Shown piece after piece: positions 48,084-57,811 of a DNA stretch of 64,000 bases (the stretch's first letter is position 1; every line of letters starts with the position of its first letter). The DNA comes from Blastomonas natatoria (GTDB lineage Bacteria; Pseudomonadota; Alphaproteobacteria; Sphingomonadales; Sphingomonadaceae). The stretch covers positions 44,701-108,700 of the forward strand of contig NZ_QJJM01000013.1 in NCBI RefSeq assembly GCF_003201955.1, read 5' to 3'. The position numbers were made by a program, and so were the translations under genes. The notes under the pieces were generated by a model. It made no database searches. It had not been told where the DNA came from and saw only the letters and a program-made list of their open reading frames with translations.

Positions 48084-51005
48084 TCACGCCAGCATCTCCG
48101 AACAGCGCCCGCACAGCGCGCCGTCTTCGGTCACCTCGGGAAGGTGACGCCAGCAGCGGCCGCATTTGTGGTGTTCGGTGCGGGTGACTTCAATCTGGCG
48201 GGTTTCTGCGACGTCGTCGTCGGTAAAGCCTGCAACGGACGCGGCCGATACGATCAGCAGTTCTTCAAGCTCGGCTGTGCCCAGATTGATCGCGGAATCA
48301 GCGGCAAGCGCATCTTTGAGCCGGATGGTCACCTCGGCCTCCAGGCTCGAGTGGATCACCTTGTCGCGGCGGAAGGGTTCGATCGCGCCGGTCACGCTGT
48401 CCTTCAGGTCGCGAAAGCGAGCCCAGCGCTGGATCAGTTCGTTGCCATCGCCCAGTGGGGGCAGTTCCGGCCACTCCAGCAAATGCACGCTGCCCGCATC
48501 GGGATAGCGCGTGCTCCACACCTCTTCCGCCGTGAACACCAGCACCGGTGCGGCATAGCGGACGAGCGCCTCGAACAGCACGTGCAGCACGGTGCGATAG
48601 GCGCGGCGTTTGTCCGTGCCCTGCGGCGCGGCGGGGCCGATATCGCAATAGAGGCAATCCTTGCGGATATCGAAGAAGAAGGCCGACAGGTCGTTATTGG
48701 CGAAATCGGCGAGGGTGCGAACATAGGTGTTGTAGTCGAAGTCCTCGACCGCCTGTTTCAGCTTTGCGTCCATGTCCGCCAGCAGGTGCAGCACATAGCG
48801 TTCCAGCTCGGGCATGTCCTCGACGCGCACACCTTCGTCCTTCTCACTGAACCCGGCAAGCGCGCCGAGCAGATAGCGGAAGGTGTTGCGCAGCTTGCGA
48901 TACTGGTCCGACACGCCGGCGAGGATTTCCTTGCCGATGCGGTGGTCCTCGGTGAAATCGACCGACAGCGCCCAGAGCCGCAGGATGTCCGCGCCCGAAT
49001 CCTTGATCAGCGTCAGCGGGTCGATGGTGTTGCCCAGCGACTTGGACATTTTCATGCCCTTGGCGTCCATGGTGAACCCGTGGGTCAGCACCGCCTTGTA
49101 GGGCGCATGGCCGCGCGTGCCGCAGCTTTCCATCAGCGAGGACTGGAACCAGCCGCGATGCTGGTCCGACCCTTCCAGATACAGGTCCGCCTTGGGGCCG
49201 ACATAGCCTTCGGGGCGCAGCAGGTCGGGCCATTTGCCGCTTTCCAGCACGAACGCATGGGTGCAGCCGCTGTCGAACCAGACATCGAGAATGTCGGTGA
49301 CGCGCTCATAATCCGCCGGATCGTAATCCGGGCCGAGCAGGGCAGGGACGGCGGCCTCGTTCCAGCCATCGACCCCGCTCTCGCGGATCGCCGCGACGAT
49401 GCGGGCGTTGACCGCGGGGTCGCGCAGATACTGGCCGGTCTTGCGGTTGACGAACAAGGTGATCGGCACGCCCCAGGCGCGCTGGCGGCTGATCACCCAG
49501 TCGGGGCGACCTTCGACCATCGACCGGATGCGGTTCTCGCCCTTGGCGGGGACCCAGCGGGTGTCCGAGATAGCCTGCATGGCGGTGCTGCGCAGCGTTT
49601 TGCCGGTGGTGAGCGGCGCATCCATCGGGATGAACCATTGCGGGGTGCAGCGGAAGATAACGCGCGCCTTGGAGCGCCAGCTGTGCGGATAGCTGTGCTG
49701 GAAGGCGCCTGCGGAGAGCAACGCTCCTGCCGCGCGCAGATCTTCGCAGATCGGGCCATCTGGCGCATTGAACTTGGGATTGATCACCGACATCCGCCGC
49801 TCGTCCGCGCCGCCGAGCCAGGCCCAGTCGTCACGATAGCGCCCGTCGCCCTCGACCGCGAACACCGGCTCGATGCCATGCGCCTTGCACAGATCGAAAT
49901 CGTCCTCGCCATGGTCGGGCGACATATGGACGAGGCCCGTACCCGCATCGGTGGTGACGAAATCGCCGGGCAGGAAGGGGCGGGGCTTGGCGAAGAATCC
50001 GCCGAGTGCGTGCATCGGGTGCCGGGCGGTGGCTCCGGCGAGGGCCGTACCCAGTATTTCGTTGTCCCCAATATTTCGGACGTTGGCAGCTACACTATGT
50101 GAGGCTTCGCCACTCAGCACTCGCAGTTCCAAGCCAGTCCGGCTCCGAAATTGCTCGATCAAATCGAAAGCTACTAGATAGCGATTACCATCCTCATCGC
50201 GCAGCAAATGGTAATAAACATCCGGCCCATAAGCGAGCGCCTGGTTCACGGGGATCGTCCACGGCGTGGTCGTCCAGATGACCGCATAGGCACCGACCAG
50301 TTCGGGCGCATTCGGCGCATCGACAATCTCGAACGCCACATCGATCTGGGTGCTCGTGACGTCCTGATACTCAACCTCGGCCTCGGCGAGCGCGGTCTTT
50401 TCGACCGGGGACCACATCACCGGCTTGGCACCGCGATAGAGCTGGCCGCTTTCGGCAAATTTCATCAGCTCCTGCACGATGGTTGCCTCGGCGGCGAAGT
50501 CCATCGTCAGGTACGGATTGTCCCAGTCGCCCAGGATGCCGAGGCGCTTGAGCTGCTCGCGCTGGGTATCGACCCAGTGCTGCGCATAGGCGCGGCATTC
50601 GGCGCGGAAGGCGACCGGATCGACCTCGTCCTTGTTGAGCTTCTTCTTGCGATACTGCTCCTCGATCTTCCACTCGATCGGCAGGCCATGGCAGTCCCAG
50701 CCGGGAACATATGGCGCGTCCTTGCCGAGCAGCGACTGGGTGCGGCAGACCATGTCCTTGAGGATATGGTTGAGCGCATGGCCGATGTGCATGTCGCCGT
50801 TGGCGTACGGCGGGCCATCGTGCAGAATGAACTTTTCGCGGCCCTTGCGGGCGTCCCGCAGCTGGCGGTAGAGGTCCGCATCCTGCCAGCGCGCCAGAAT
50901 CGCCGGTTCCTTCTGGGCGAGGCCCGCCTTCATCGGGAAGTCGGTCTGCGGCAGAAAGACGGTGTCTTTATAGTCGGCGGCGGCGCTTGGCGATTGCTCA
51001 GTCAT
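48084..51005 (-). CDS. ileS: Isoleucine--tRNA ligase
   Basis: It charges tRNA-Ile and edits valine. The 973-residue class I enzyme has PPYANGDMHIGHALN, the editing-domain start WTTTPWTIPVNQALAYGP and GTGLVHMSPDHGEDDF, KMSKS in KGMKMSKSLGNT, and a C-terminal zinc site in HKCGRCWRHLPEV and LCGRCSEML. A stretch at residues 262-322 (50041-50220) is about 50% GC with uncommon codons, unlike the flanks (67-75%). Its function seems intact because the motifs are present. Confidence 0.97.
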   Translation of the reverse strand: MTEQSPSAAADYKDTVFLPQTDFPMKAGLAQKEPAILARWQDADLYRQLRDARKGREKFILHDGPPYANGDMHIGHALNHILKDMVCRTQSLLGKDAPYVPGWDCHGLPIEWKIEEQYRKKKLNKDEVDPVAFRAECRAYAQHWVDTQREQLKRLGILGDWDNPYLTMDFAAEATIVQELMKFAESGQLYRGAKPVMWSPVEKTALAEAEVEYQDVTSTQIDVAFEIVDAPNAPELVGAYAVIWTTTPWTIPVNQALAYGPDVYYHLLRDEDGNRYLVAFDLIEQFRSRTGLELRVLSGEASHSVAANVRNIGDNEILGTALAGATARHPMHALGGFFAKPRPFLPGDFVTTDAGTGLVHMSPDHGEDDFDLCKAHGIEPVFAVEGDGRYRDDWAWLGGADERRMSVINPKFNAPDGPICEDLRAAGALLSAGAFQHSYPHSWRSKARVIFRCTPQWFIPMDAPLTTGKTLRSTAMQAISDTRWVPAKGENRIRSMVEGRPDWVISRQRAWGVPITLFVNRKTGQYLRDPAVNARIVAAIRESGVDGWNEAAVPALLGPDYDPADYERVTDILDVWFDSGCTHAFVLESGKWPDLLRPEGYVGPKADLYLEGSDQHRGWFQSSLMESCGTRGHAPYKAVLTHGFTMDAKGMKMSKSLGNTIDPLTLIKDSGADILRLWALSVDFTEDHRIGKEILAGVSDQYRKLRNTFRYLLGALAGFSEKDEGVRVEDMPELERYVLHLLADMDAKLKQAVEDFDYNTYVRTLADFANNDLSAFFFDIRKDCLYCDIGPAAPQGTDKRRAYRTVLHVLFEALVRYAAPVLVFTAEEVWSTRYPDAGSVHLLEWPELPPLGDGNELIQRWARFRDLKDSVTGAIEPFRRDKVIHSSLEAEVTIRLKDALAADSAINLGTAELEELLIVSAASVAGFTDDDVAETRQIEVTRTEHHKCGRCWRHLPEVTEDGALCGRCSEMLA

Positions 51006-51035
51006 AGTGGCTGGCGCTTACGGCGCGGCGGCGTT

Positions 51036-51959
51036 TCAGGCAAGCAATTCCCGCGCGCGCACGCAGTCGGCATCGATCTGGCGCTTCAATTCGTCCCAGC
51101 CTTCGAACTTCGCCTCGGGCCGGATGAAATGGCGAAGCGCCACCTCGATCGTCTGGCCATACAGGTCCTCGTCGAAATCGAAGAAATGCGGTTCGAGCAA
51201 TTCCTTGGGCGGATCGAACTGCGGACGGATGCCGAGGTTCGCGGCACCTTTCAGCACGCGGCCATCGGCGAGATGCCCGGTGACGGCATAGATCCCGTAC
51301 TTCGGGCGCAGATAGCTGCCCATGTCGAGATTGGCGGTGGGAAAGCCCAGCAGCCGCCCGTTCTTGTCGCCATGCTGGACCACGCCCTGCACCGCAAAGG
51401 GCCGGGTCATCAGCCGCTCGGCCTCGTCCGGGTGGCCCTCGATCAGGCATTGCCGGATGCGGCTCGACGAAATCACCTCGCCCTCGGTGGTCACAGGGCC
51501 GACCGCCTCGCTGCGCAGCCCGAGCAACGCGCCGAGATCGCGCAGCACCTCGATATTGCCGCCGCGGCCCTTGCCGAAGGTGAAATCCTCGCCCGTCACC
51601 ACGCCGACCGCGCCGAAGCGCTCGATCAGCAGATCGGCGATGAAGCTTTCCGCTCGCGTGCTGGCGAGCGTCTGGTCGAAGGCGAAGACCAGCATCGCGT
51701 CCGCGCCCGCTTGCCCGAACAGCCGCTGGCGCTGGTCCAGGCTGGTCAGGCGGAAGGGCGGGGTGTCGGGCTTGAAATAGCGCACCGGGTGCGGATCGAA
51801 CGTGGCGATGATCGCGGGGCGGCCCTCGGACTTCGCCCAGCTTATGGCGTGCCCGGCCACGGCCTGATGACCGGCATGAAAGCCGTCAAAATTGCCCAGC
51901 GCGATGATGCCCCCGCGCAATCTGTCCGGCAGCCGCTCGCTGCCCTCCACCCTCAACAT
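51036..51959 (-). CDS. ribF: Bifunctional riboflavin kinase/FAD synthetase
   Basis: It makes FMN and FAD. The N-terminal FAD synthetase part begins IIALGNFDGFHAGHQAV (nucleotidyltransferase-type HxGH) and has TFDPHPVRYF; the C-terminal riboflavin kinase part has GRLLGFPTANL and GIYAVTG. ATG 51959 gives 307 residues. It follows the M19 dipeptidase by 7 bases and precedes ileS by 30, in one strand-wise run. Confidence 0.95.
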   Translation of the reverse strand: MLRVEGSERLPDRLRGGIIALGNFDGFHAGHQAVAGHAISWAKSEGRPAIIATFDPHPVRYFKPDTPPFRLTSLDQRQRLFGQAGADAMLVFAFDQTLASTRAESFIADLLIERFGAVGVVTGEDFTFGKGRGGNIEVLRDLGALLGLRSEAVGPVTTEGEVISSSRIRQCLIEGHPDEAERLMTRPFAVQGVVQHGDKNGRLLGFPTANLDMGSYLRPKYGIYAVTGHLADGRVLKGAANLGIRPQFDPPKELLEPHFFDFDEDLYGQTIEVALRHFIRPEAKFEGWDELKRQIDADCVRARELLA

Positions 51960-51966
51960 GAGCGCC

Positions 51967-53151
51967 CTATAGGCCCTTGCCGGGCAGGGGTTCAATGCCC
52001 TGTTTGAGGAGCCGCAGCGTATTGCCGCCCATCACCGCGCGGATTTCCGCCTCGGTAAAGCCGATGTCGAGCAGCGCCTGCGTCACCTGCACGACCTGGC
52101 TGGTGTCGAACCGCGTGGTGACCGCGCCGTCGAAGTCGCTGCCCAGCGCGACATGCCGGATGCCGACGAGATCGCGGACATGGGCAATCGACTTGGCAAT
52201 CATCTTGGGGTCGGTCGAGCAGATCGCGCCATCCCAATAGCCGATGCCGATGATGCCGCCGGTCGCCGCAACGGCGCGGATTTCGGTGTCGGACAGGTTG
52301 CGGTTGACCCCGCACACCGCCTGGACGCCGCCATGGCTGGAGACGACCGGACGGCGCGCCATCGCCAGAATCTCGGCGACCGACTTGTGGCTCGAATGCG
52401 CGATGTCGACGATGATGCCCCTGGCCTCCATCGCGCGGATCATCCTGCGCCCGAACGGGGTCAGTCCGCCCTTGCGCTCGCCGTGCATGGAGCCTGCAAG
52501 CTCGTTGTCGAAGAAATGCACCAGCCCCGCCATGCGCATGCCGACGCCATAGAGCCGGTCCAGATTCTCGGCCTTGCCTTCGAGATTCTGCAGGCCCTCG
52601 ACCGAATAGAGCGCGCCGGTGACCTGCTTGCCTGCCGCACGCGCGGCGAGAAGTTTGTCGATGTCGGCGGGCTTGCGGATCAGCATCAGCCGCCCGTTCG
52701 AATCTCTTGCCGCCGCCTCGAGCCGCTGGCCGTGCCACATCGAGCGTTCGTGCACCGAGAACCAGGTCCGCACCGGCTGCAGCTGCGCCATAGCAAGCAG
52801 CGTGATGTTGTCGGTGTCGGCCGAGTTGCTGTCGTAATTCTGGCCCTTGGGCGTCTTCGACACCGAAGAGAAGACCTGCAGCGCGACATTGCCTGCCTCC
52901 AACCGCGGCAGGTCGATCTGGCCACGGCTCGCCCCGTCGCGCAGGTCGCGCTTCCATAGCAAGGTATCGCCGTGCAAATCGGCAATCTGCAGTGTCTGGT
53001 GCAGCGCTGTCGCATCGGCGCGGATCGGCGGCAGCGGCTCGTCGGTGACGACATTCGTCTGCTTCTCGAACAGGCCGGGAAGGACGGTAACGGTGAACAC
53101 CAGCCCCGCCACGATAAGCAGGACCAGCCCCACCAGAATCTTGCGGATCAC
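51967..53151 (-). CDS. Membrane-anchored M19 family dipeptidase
   Basis: A 394-residue zinc dipeptidase. An N-terminal hydrophobic helix (about 5-25) anchors it. The metal-binding H60-x-D62 in IADLHGDTLLW, the Glu in YSVEGLQNL, the His residues of DIAHSSHKSV and VSSHGGVQAV, and the DFDGAV motif match the family. It probably hydrolyses dipeptides outside the cytoplasm. GTG 53151 overlaps the folA stop by four bases (GTGA). Confidence 0.9.
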   Translation of the reverse strand: MIRKILVGLVLLIVAGLVFTVTVLPGLFEKQTNVVTDEPLPPIRADATALHQTLQIADLHGDTLLWKRDLRDGASRGQIDLPRLEAGNVALQVFSSVSKTPKGQNYDSNSADTDNITLLAMAQLQPVRTWFSVHERSMWHGQRLEAAARDSNGRLMLIRKPADIDKLLAARAAGKQVTGALYSVEGLQNLEGKAENLDRLYGVGMRMAGLVHFFDNELAGSMHGERKGGLTPFGRRMIRAMEARGIIVDIAHSSHKSVAEILAMARRPVVSSHGGVQAVCGVNRNLSDTEIRAVAATGGIIGIGYWDGAICSTDPKMIAKSIAHVRDLVGIRHVALGSDFDGAVTTRFDTSQVVQVTQALLDIGFTEAEIRAVMGGNTLRLLKQGIEPLPGKGL

Positions 53152-53645
53152 CGCCGCACCAAAGTCACGAAGCTGAATGCAGGCCGGTCGCGATGCTCGG
53201 GATCGGCGGGATGATCGGTGCGCGCGCTTTCCTGCCAGACTTCCGGATCGAAGGGGGGCATGTGCGTGTCGCCGGGCACGTCTGCGTGAACTTCGGTCAG
53301 TTCGATCCGGTCGGCATGCGGCAGGAACAGGGTGAAGATTTCAGCGCCGCCGATCACTGCCACATGCGGCGCGTTGGCGGTGGCGATCGCCTCTTCCATG
53401 CTCCGCACGACCTCGGCGCCATCCTCTGCCCAGTCCTCGTTGCGCGTCAGCACGATATGCCGCCTGCCGGGCAGCAGACCGGGCAGGCTGTCAAAGGTCT
53501 TGCGGCCCATGATCATCGGGCGCCCCTGGGTGAGCGCCTTGAAGTGGCGCAGGTCCTGCGGCAGGTGCCAGGGAAGCGTCCCATTGGCACCGATCACGCC
53601 GTTGGTGGCGCGCGCCAGCACCATGAAGATCTCGGGGTGATTCAT
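53148..53645 (-). CDS. folA: Dihydrofolate reductase
   Basis: It reduces dihydrofolate with NADPH. The 165 residues contain ATNGVIGANGTLPWHLPQDL, MGRKTFDSLPGLLPGR and VIGGAEIFTLFLP. Start and stop overlap by four bases with purK and the M19 gene respectively, so three genes are coupled. Thymidylate synthase is not nearby. Confidence 0.96.
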   Translation of the reverse strand: MNHPEIFMVLARATNGVIGANGTLPWHLPQDLRHFKALTQGRPMIMGRKTFDSLPGLLPGRRHIVLTRNEDWAEDGAEVVRSMEEAIATANAPHVAVIGGAEIFTLFLPHADRIELTEVHADVPGDTHMPPFDPEVWQESARTDHPADPEHRDRPAFSFVTLVRR

Positions 53646-54736
53646 GATTGTACCCCCTGAGGTTCCAGCGTGATGCGGGTGACATGCCCCATCTTGCGCC
53701 CCGGCAGCGCGCGGTGCTTGCCATAAAGGTGCAGATGGTTGGCGGGATTGCCGAGCAGTTCCGGCCAGCCATGCGCTGCCTCGCCGATCAGGTTGCGCAT
53801 CTCGGCGGCGTGACAGGCGAGCGCTGTCTCGCCCAGCGGCAGGCCGCAGATCGCGCGGATATGGTTTTCGAACTGGCTGGTGAACGCGCCCTCGATCGTC
53901 CAGTGGCCGCTATTGTGGACGCGCGGGGCCATCTCGTTGAATACCGGGCCTTCAGCGGTCGCGAAGAACTCCAGCGTCAGCACGCCGACATAATCGAGCT
54001 TTTCTGCGACCTTTGCGGCCAGCGCACGGGCAGCGGGAACCTGTGTCTCGATGGCAGCGCTCGCGGGAACGGTCGATACGTCCAGAATGCCGCCGACATG
54101 CACGTTCTCCGCGCTGTCCCAGAAGCGGATTTCGCCCTGGGGCGAGCGTGCGAGGATCACCGAGAATTCCGCCTCGAAGGTCACGAAGCCCTCAATGATT
54201 GCGGGAACCCCGCCTGCCTCGTGCCAGCGCGCGACCGGGTCATCGCCTGGCATCACCCGCGCCTGGCCCTTGCCGTCATAGCCCATGCGATTCGACTTGA
54301 TGATCGCGGGGCAACCCGCCACCGCCATGGCTGCTGCGACCTCTGCCTCGGTCTCGGCGAAGCCGAACGGCGCGGTGCGTCCGCCGAGCTCTGTGACGAA
54401 GCGCTTCTCGTCGATCCGGCTCTGGGCTACCTCCAGTGCACGGGGAGAGGGGCGCAAGGGGACGATGCCTGCAATGCAGTCGAGCGGCGCGACGGGAACA
54501 TTTTCCCACTCATAGGTCACGACATCGCAAGCCTTGGCGAAGGCGGCGAGGGCAGCGCTATCGGAATAATCGGCGCAGGTCGTCTCAGCCGAGACTTCGC
54601 CCGCCGGGCTGGTCGCCTCGGGTGCAAGGACATGACAGCGATAGCCGAGCTGCGCGGCGGCGAGGCTGAGCATCCGCCCGAGCTGCCCTCCGCCCATGAT
54701 GCCGATGGTACTGCCGGGAGGGATCATGGCGCTCAT
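53642..54736 (-). CDS. purK: 5-(carboxyamino)imidazole ribonucleotide synthase
   Basis: An ATP-grasp enzyme that makes N5-CAIR from AIR and bicarbonate. The 364 residues open with [16 protein letters not shown] and include [22 protein letters not shown] and the ATP-grasp end [16 protein letters not shown]. It overlaps purE (ATGA) upstream and folA downstream. Confidence 0.97.
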   Translation of the reverse strand: MSAMIPPGSTIGIMGGGQLGRMLSLAAAQLGYRCHVLAPEATSPAGEVSAETTCADYSDSAALAAFAKACDVVTYEWENVPVAPLDCIAGIVPLRPSPRALEVAQSRIDEKRFVTELGGRTAPFGFAETEAEVAAAMAVAGCPAIIKSNRMGYDGKGQARVMPGDDPVARWHEAGGVPAIIEGFVTFEAEFSVILARSPQGEIRFWDSAENVHVGGILDVSTVPASAAIETQVPAARALAAKVAEKLDYVGVLTLEFFATAEGPVFNEMAPRVHNSGHWTIEGAFTSQFENHIRAICGLPLGETALACHAAEMRNLIGEAAHGWPELLGNPANHLHLYGKHRALPGRKMGHVTRITLEPQGVQS

Positions 54737-55251
54737 GCCGGGCGTTCACCCACCGAATCGCTCTGTGCCGCGCGCCAGGCGTCCAGCCGCTCAGCCAATG
54801 CGGGATCGTTCAGCGCGAGGATCGACGCGGCCAGCAAGCCGGCATTCTTTGCCCCCGCCGACCCGATCGCCAGCGTGCCGACCGGGATGCCGCCGGGCAT
54901 CTGGACGATCGACAACAGGCTGTCGAGCCCGCTCAGCGCCTTGCTCTGCACCGGCACGCCCAGCACTGGCAGACGGGTCATGCTGGCGACCATTCCGGGC
55001 AGATGTGCCGCGCCGCCGGCACCGGCGATGATCACCTGGAAACCGGCATCGACCGCGCCCTTCGCGAACTCGACAAGGCGGTCCGGGGTGCGATGGGCGG
55101 AAACGATGCGGCAGTCATGGGCTATGCCCAGATCGTCGAGGGCCTGCGCCGCGCCCGACATGGTGTCCCAGTCCGACTGGCTGCCCATGATGATGGCGAC
55201 CGGGATGCGTTCCGGGGCTTGGCGGTCGGGCTTCGGCAATGGCTCGGCCAC
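54733..55251 (-). CDS. purE: 5-(carboxyamino)imidazole ribonucleotide mutase
   Basis: It converts N5-CAIR to CAIR. The 172-residue class I PurE has [22 protein letters not shown] and [14 protein letters not shown]. It starts with GTG 55251 and is the first gene of a run purE-purK-folA-M19-ribF-ileS-lspA-lipoprotein. Confidence 0.97.
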   Translation of the reverse strand: MAEPLPKPDRQAPERIPVAIIMGSQSDWDTMSGAAQALDDLGIAHDCRIVSAHRTPDRLVEFAKGAVDAGFQVIIAGAGGAAHLPGMVASMTRLPVLGVPVQSKALSGLDSLLSIVQMPGGIPVGTLAIGSAGAKNAGLLAASILALNDPALAERLDAWRAAQSDSVGERPA

Positions 55252-55477
55252 GCAGTAATCTCCGCATAATTGCTGATGCGATCAGGGTCTTAGAGGCAAA
55301 GACTGGCACCCGCAATCACCCTGGACATGAAAAGCAACATCGCGGGGGTCCGGGGGCAACTGTCCCGCTTGTGAACAGATTATACAGGGTTAACGGCATT
55401 TTGATCATGCCTGGGGCCGCAAGCCTTGCTATCAGGAAATCTCAAGGGACCGCGCCGGGGAATTCGCAGGCACTAAG

Positions 55478-56104
55478 ATGAAAATGACCGATGTTCAGGG
55501 CGGCCCTGGTGGATTGCCACCTCAGGCGGATGTGGTGTTGAGCCACGAGCAGCTCGCCCTGCTCTGCACCGATCTGAAAGAACAGAACGCTCTGCTCAGC
55601 GCGCGCATCCGGCAGCTCGAAGACGAAATCTGCCGGGATACGCTGACCCCGCTGTTCAATCGCCGGTATTTCGAACAGGCCGTTTCCAGCTCGATTGCGC
55701 ATTGTCAGAGGTATCAGAGCCGGGCCGCCCTGCTCTTCGTCGATGTGGATGATCTCAAGGTGATCAACGACACGTTCGGCCACGCGGCTGGCGACGAGGC
55801 GCTGCGCACCGTGGCACAGGTCCTGCTGGCCAATGTCCGCTCCACCGATGTCGTCGCACGGATCGGTGGCGACGAGTTTGCGCTGATCCTGGGCGCCATC
55901 AGCGAGGCCGATGTCGAGCAGAAGGTCGCCCAGCTGACCGCAGGCATTGCATCCTGCCGCATCGGTTCGGGCGATGCGGCGACGAGCCTGTCAGCGACGT
56001 TCGGCCACGCCTTCATTCATCCGAACGATGAAGCCGACAAGGTGCTGGCACGCGCCGACAATCATATGTACCGGCTCAAGCGTTCGCGCGCCGCCGCGCG
56101 CTGA
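55478..56104 (+). CDS. Diguanylate cyclase, soluble
   Basis: A 208-residue GGDEF protein with no membrane helix. A short coiled coil (about 28-50, LCTDLKEQNALLSARIRQLEDE) precedes the domain. The active motif GGDEF is at 130-134, the metal site in FVDVDDLK, and an inhibitory RxxD site at R121-D124 five residues before the motif. Product c-di-GMP is expected. A 226-base gap to purE precedes it. Confidence 0.92.
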   Translation: MKMTDVQGGPGGLPPQADVVLSHEQLALLCTDLKEQNALLSARIRQLEDEICRDTLTPLFNRRYFEQAVSSSIAHCQRYQSRAALLFVDVDDLKVINDTFGHAAGDEALRTVAQVLLANVRSTDVVARIGGDEFALILGAISEADVEQKVAQLTAGIASCRIGSGDAATSLSATFGHAFIHPNDEADKVLARADNHMYRLKRSRAAAR

Positions 56105-56171
56105 GCCTTTGGGAACGCCGGCGCCAAGGGCGTTTGCCGGGTTTTAAGCCTTTTCCCTTACGCCATCAGGC

Positions 56172-56888
56172 ATGAAGCCGTGGCACAGGGTCCTGATCGC
56201 CGTTTTCGTCAGCGTCGTTGCCACGCTCGTGGCAATGGAAGCGCTCGTCCTTGTTACGGGAGAACCAATCGAGCCGGTTTACTGGGCCTTTTCCGCCGCC
56301 TGCCCGATATTGATCGGAGCACCGGTGAGCTTTGTGCTGGTTCGCCAGGCAGAGGCGAACATGCGCCTCAATACGCAGCTGCTGATCGTCCAGCGGGAAT
56401 TGCTGGCACAGGCCGATCGTGACCATCTGACCGGGGTGCTCAATCGCGCTGCCTTCTACCGCAAGGCTGCCGCCTATCGTGCGGACGGCCCAGCCAGCGT
56501 GATGCTGATCGATATCGATCATTTCAAGGCGATCAATGACGGATATGGCCATGCTGCTGGCGATTGTGCGCTGCGACGGGTGGCATCCACGCTCCAGGCG
56601 GCGCTGCGGCCGGATGATCTGCTTGGCCGGGTCGGCGGCGAGGAATTCGCGATACTGCTCGCCGAAATGCCCTTGCCGCTGGCCATGGCGATTGCCGAGC
56701 GAGCCCGAGGAGCTATCGCCGGCCTGAGCAAGCGGACAGCGGACGGGTCTTTGATCACCTTGTCCATTTCCGTCGGCGTCGCGCAGTTTGCGGCGGGGGC
56801 TTCGCTTGATGAGGCTTTGGACCGTGCCGATGCCGCGATGTATTCGGCAAAGAGATCGGGCCGCAACCGGGTCATGGTCGCCGAGTGA
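56172..56888 (+). CDS. Diguanylate cyclase, membrane, GGEEF (paralogue 1)
   Basis: A 238-residue protein: two membrane helices (about 7-29 and 36-58), a short linker helix and a GGDEF domain with GGEEF at 155-159, metal site LIDIDHFKAIND and RxxD (R146-D149). It aligns without gaps with the next gene, from start to end, and shares long identical stretches such as DHLTGVLNRAAFYR. The two arose by tandem duplication. Confidence 0.92.
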   Translation: MKPWHRVLIAVFVSVVATLVAMEALVLVTGEPIEPVYWAFSAACPILIGAPVSFVLVRQAEANMRLNTQLLIVQRELLAQADRDHLTGVLNRAAFYRKAAAYRADGPASVMLIDIDHFKAINDGYGHAAGDCALRRVASTLQAALRPDDLLGRVGGEEFAILLAEMPLPLAMAIAERARGAIAGLSKRTADGSLITLSISVGVAQFAAGASLDEALDRADAAMYSAKRSGRNRVMVAE

Positions 56889-56999
56889 TTTCGAGCCGGG
56901 ACGCGGCTCTCTCGGTGGATAGGATCAGGTTTCGTTGCACAGTATCTCGCCATTTGCTCATTCGGCGACTTTTAAACTTTTCGATCTAGCTCGAATTGC

Positions 57000-57716
57000 A
57001 TGAATCCGGTTCAAACCATTCTGGCCTGTGTGGCCTTTGGCATCATCATGACCCTGCTTGGGCTTGAAGTGATGACGCATGCGCTGCACGAGGACGTCAA
57101 ATGGCCGTTCTGGGCCTTTGCAGTCATCTGCCCCGCAGGGATCACCGCAGCGATCAGCATCGTGCTGGTCGGTCAGGTCGAAACCAATCGCCAGATGGCG
57201 CGCCAGTTGCTGGAAACCCAGTCGGAGCTGATCGAACTGGCAAATCATGATCATCTGACAGGTGTGTTGAACCGGGCGGCCTTTTATCGCGAGGCGGCAG
57301 GCTATGGTGACGAGGCACCGGCCTGCGTGCTGCTGGCCGATATAGACCATTTCAAGGCCATCAATGACGAGCATGGCCATGCAGCCGGCGATTCGGCACT
57401 GCGGCTGGTAGCATCGACCCTGAGTGCGGCGCTGCGCCCGGACGACCTGCTGGGCCGGGTGGGTGGTGAAGAATTTGCGATCCTGCTCACGGGTCTGCCC
57501 TTTGGCCTGGGCATGTCGATTGCCGAGCGGGCTCGCGGCGCCATCGATGCGCTCGACTTCAAATCGCCCGACGGTGATCCGATCGCGCTGTCGATCTCGG
57601 TCGGCGTTGCGCCCTACCGTGCGGGCTGGTCGCTCGACAATGCGCTGGCGCAGGCCGACGCCGCGATGTACGGCGCCAAGCGCAGTGGGCGCAACCGGGT
57701 CCAGGCGGCGGGATAG
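57000..57716 (+). CDS. Diguanylate cyclase, membrane, GGEEF (paralogue 2)
   Basis: A 238-residue paralogue of the gene before it, ungapped: two membrane helices, a GGEEF at 155-159, DIDHFKAINDEHGHAAGD and RxxD (R146-D149). The membrane part differs more than the catalytic part, so the two may sense different inputs. 111 bases separate them. Confidence 0.92.
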   Translation: MNPVQTILACVAFGIIMTLLGLEVMTHALHEDVKWPFWAFAVICPAGITAAISIVLVGQVETNRQMARQLLETQSELIELANHDHLTGVLNRAAFYREAAGYGDEAPACVLLADIDHFKAINDEHGHAAGDSALRLVASTLSAALRPDDLLGRVGGEEFAILLTGLPFGLGMSIAERARGAIDALDFKSPDGDPIALSISVGVAPYRAGWSLDNALAQADAAMYGAKRSGRNRVQAAG

Positions 57717-57811
57717 ATCTGACGGACCCGGGCTCGAGCCAGGCCCTTGCCAGCAGCGCTGGCAGGCTGCAATGTTCAACCTCATCAAGAACATAGGTTG
57801 AGGGGGTTGCA

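Noticed and set aside
50208..52007. A 599-codon plus-strand frame across ileS and ribF
   Set aside because: Antisense shadow of two clear genes; the composition is unlike a real protein.
55327..55374. A 16-codon frame (start MKSNIAGVRG) before the first GGDEF gene
   Set aside because: Very short, not coupled to the gene, and with no clear ribosome site or coding bias.
56893..56909. GAGCCG-GGACG-CGGCTC hairpin after the second GGDEF gene as a terminator
   Set aside because: A short stem with no U-run; kept out of the list.
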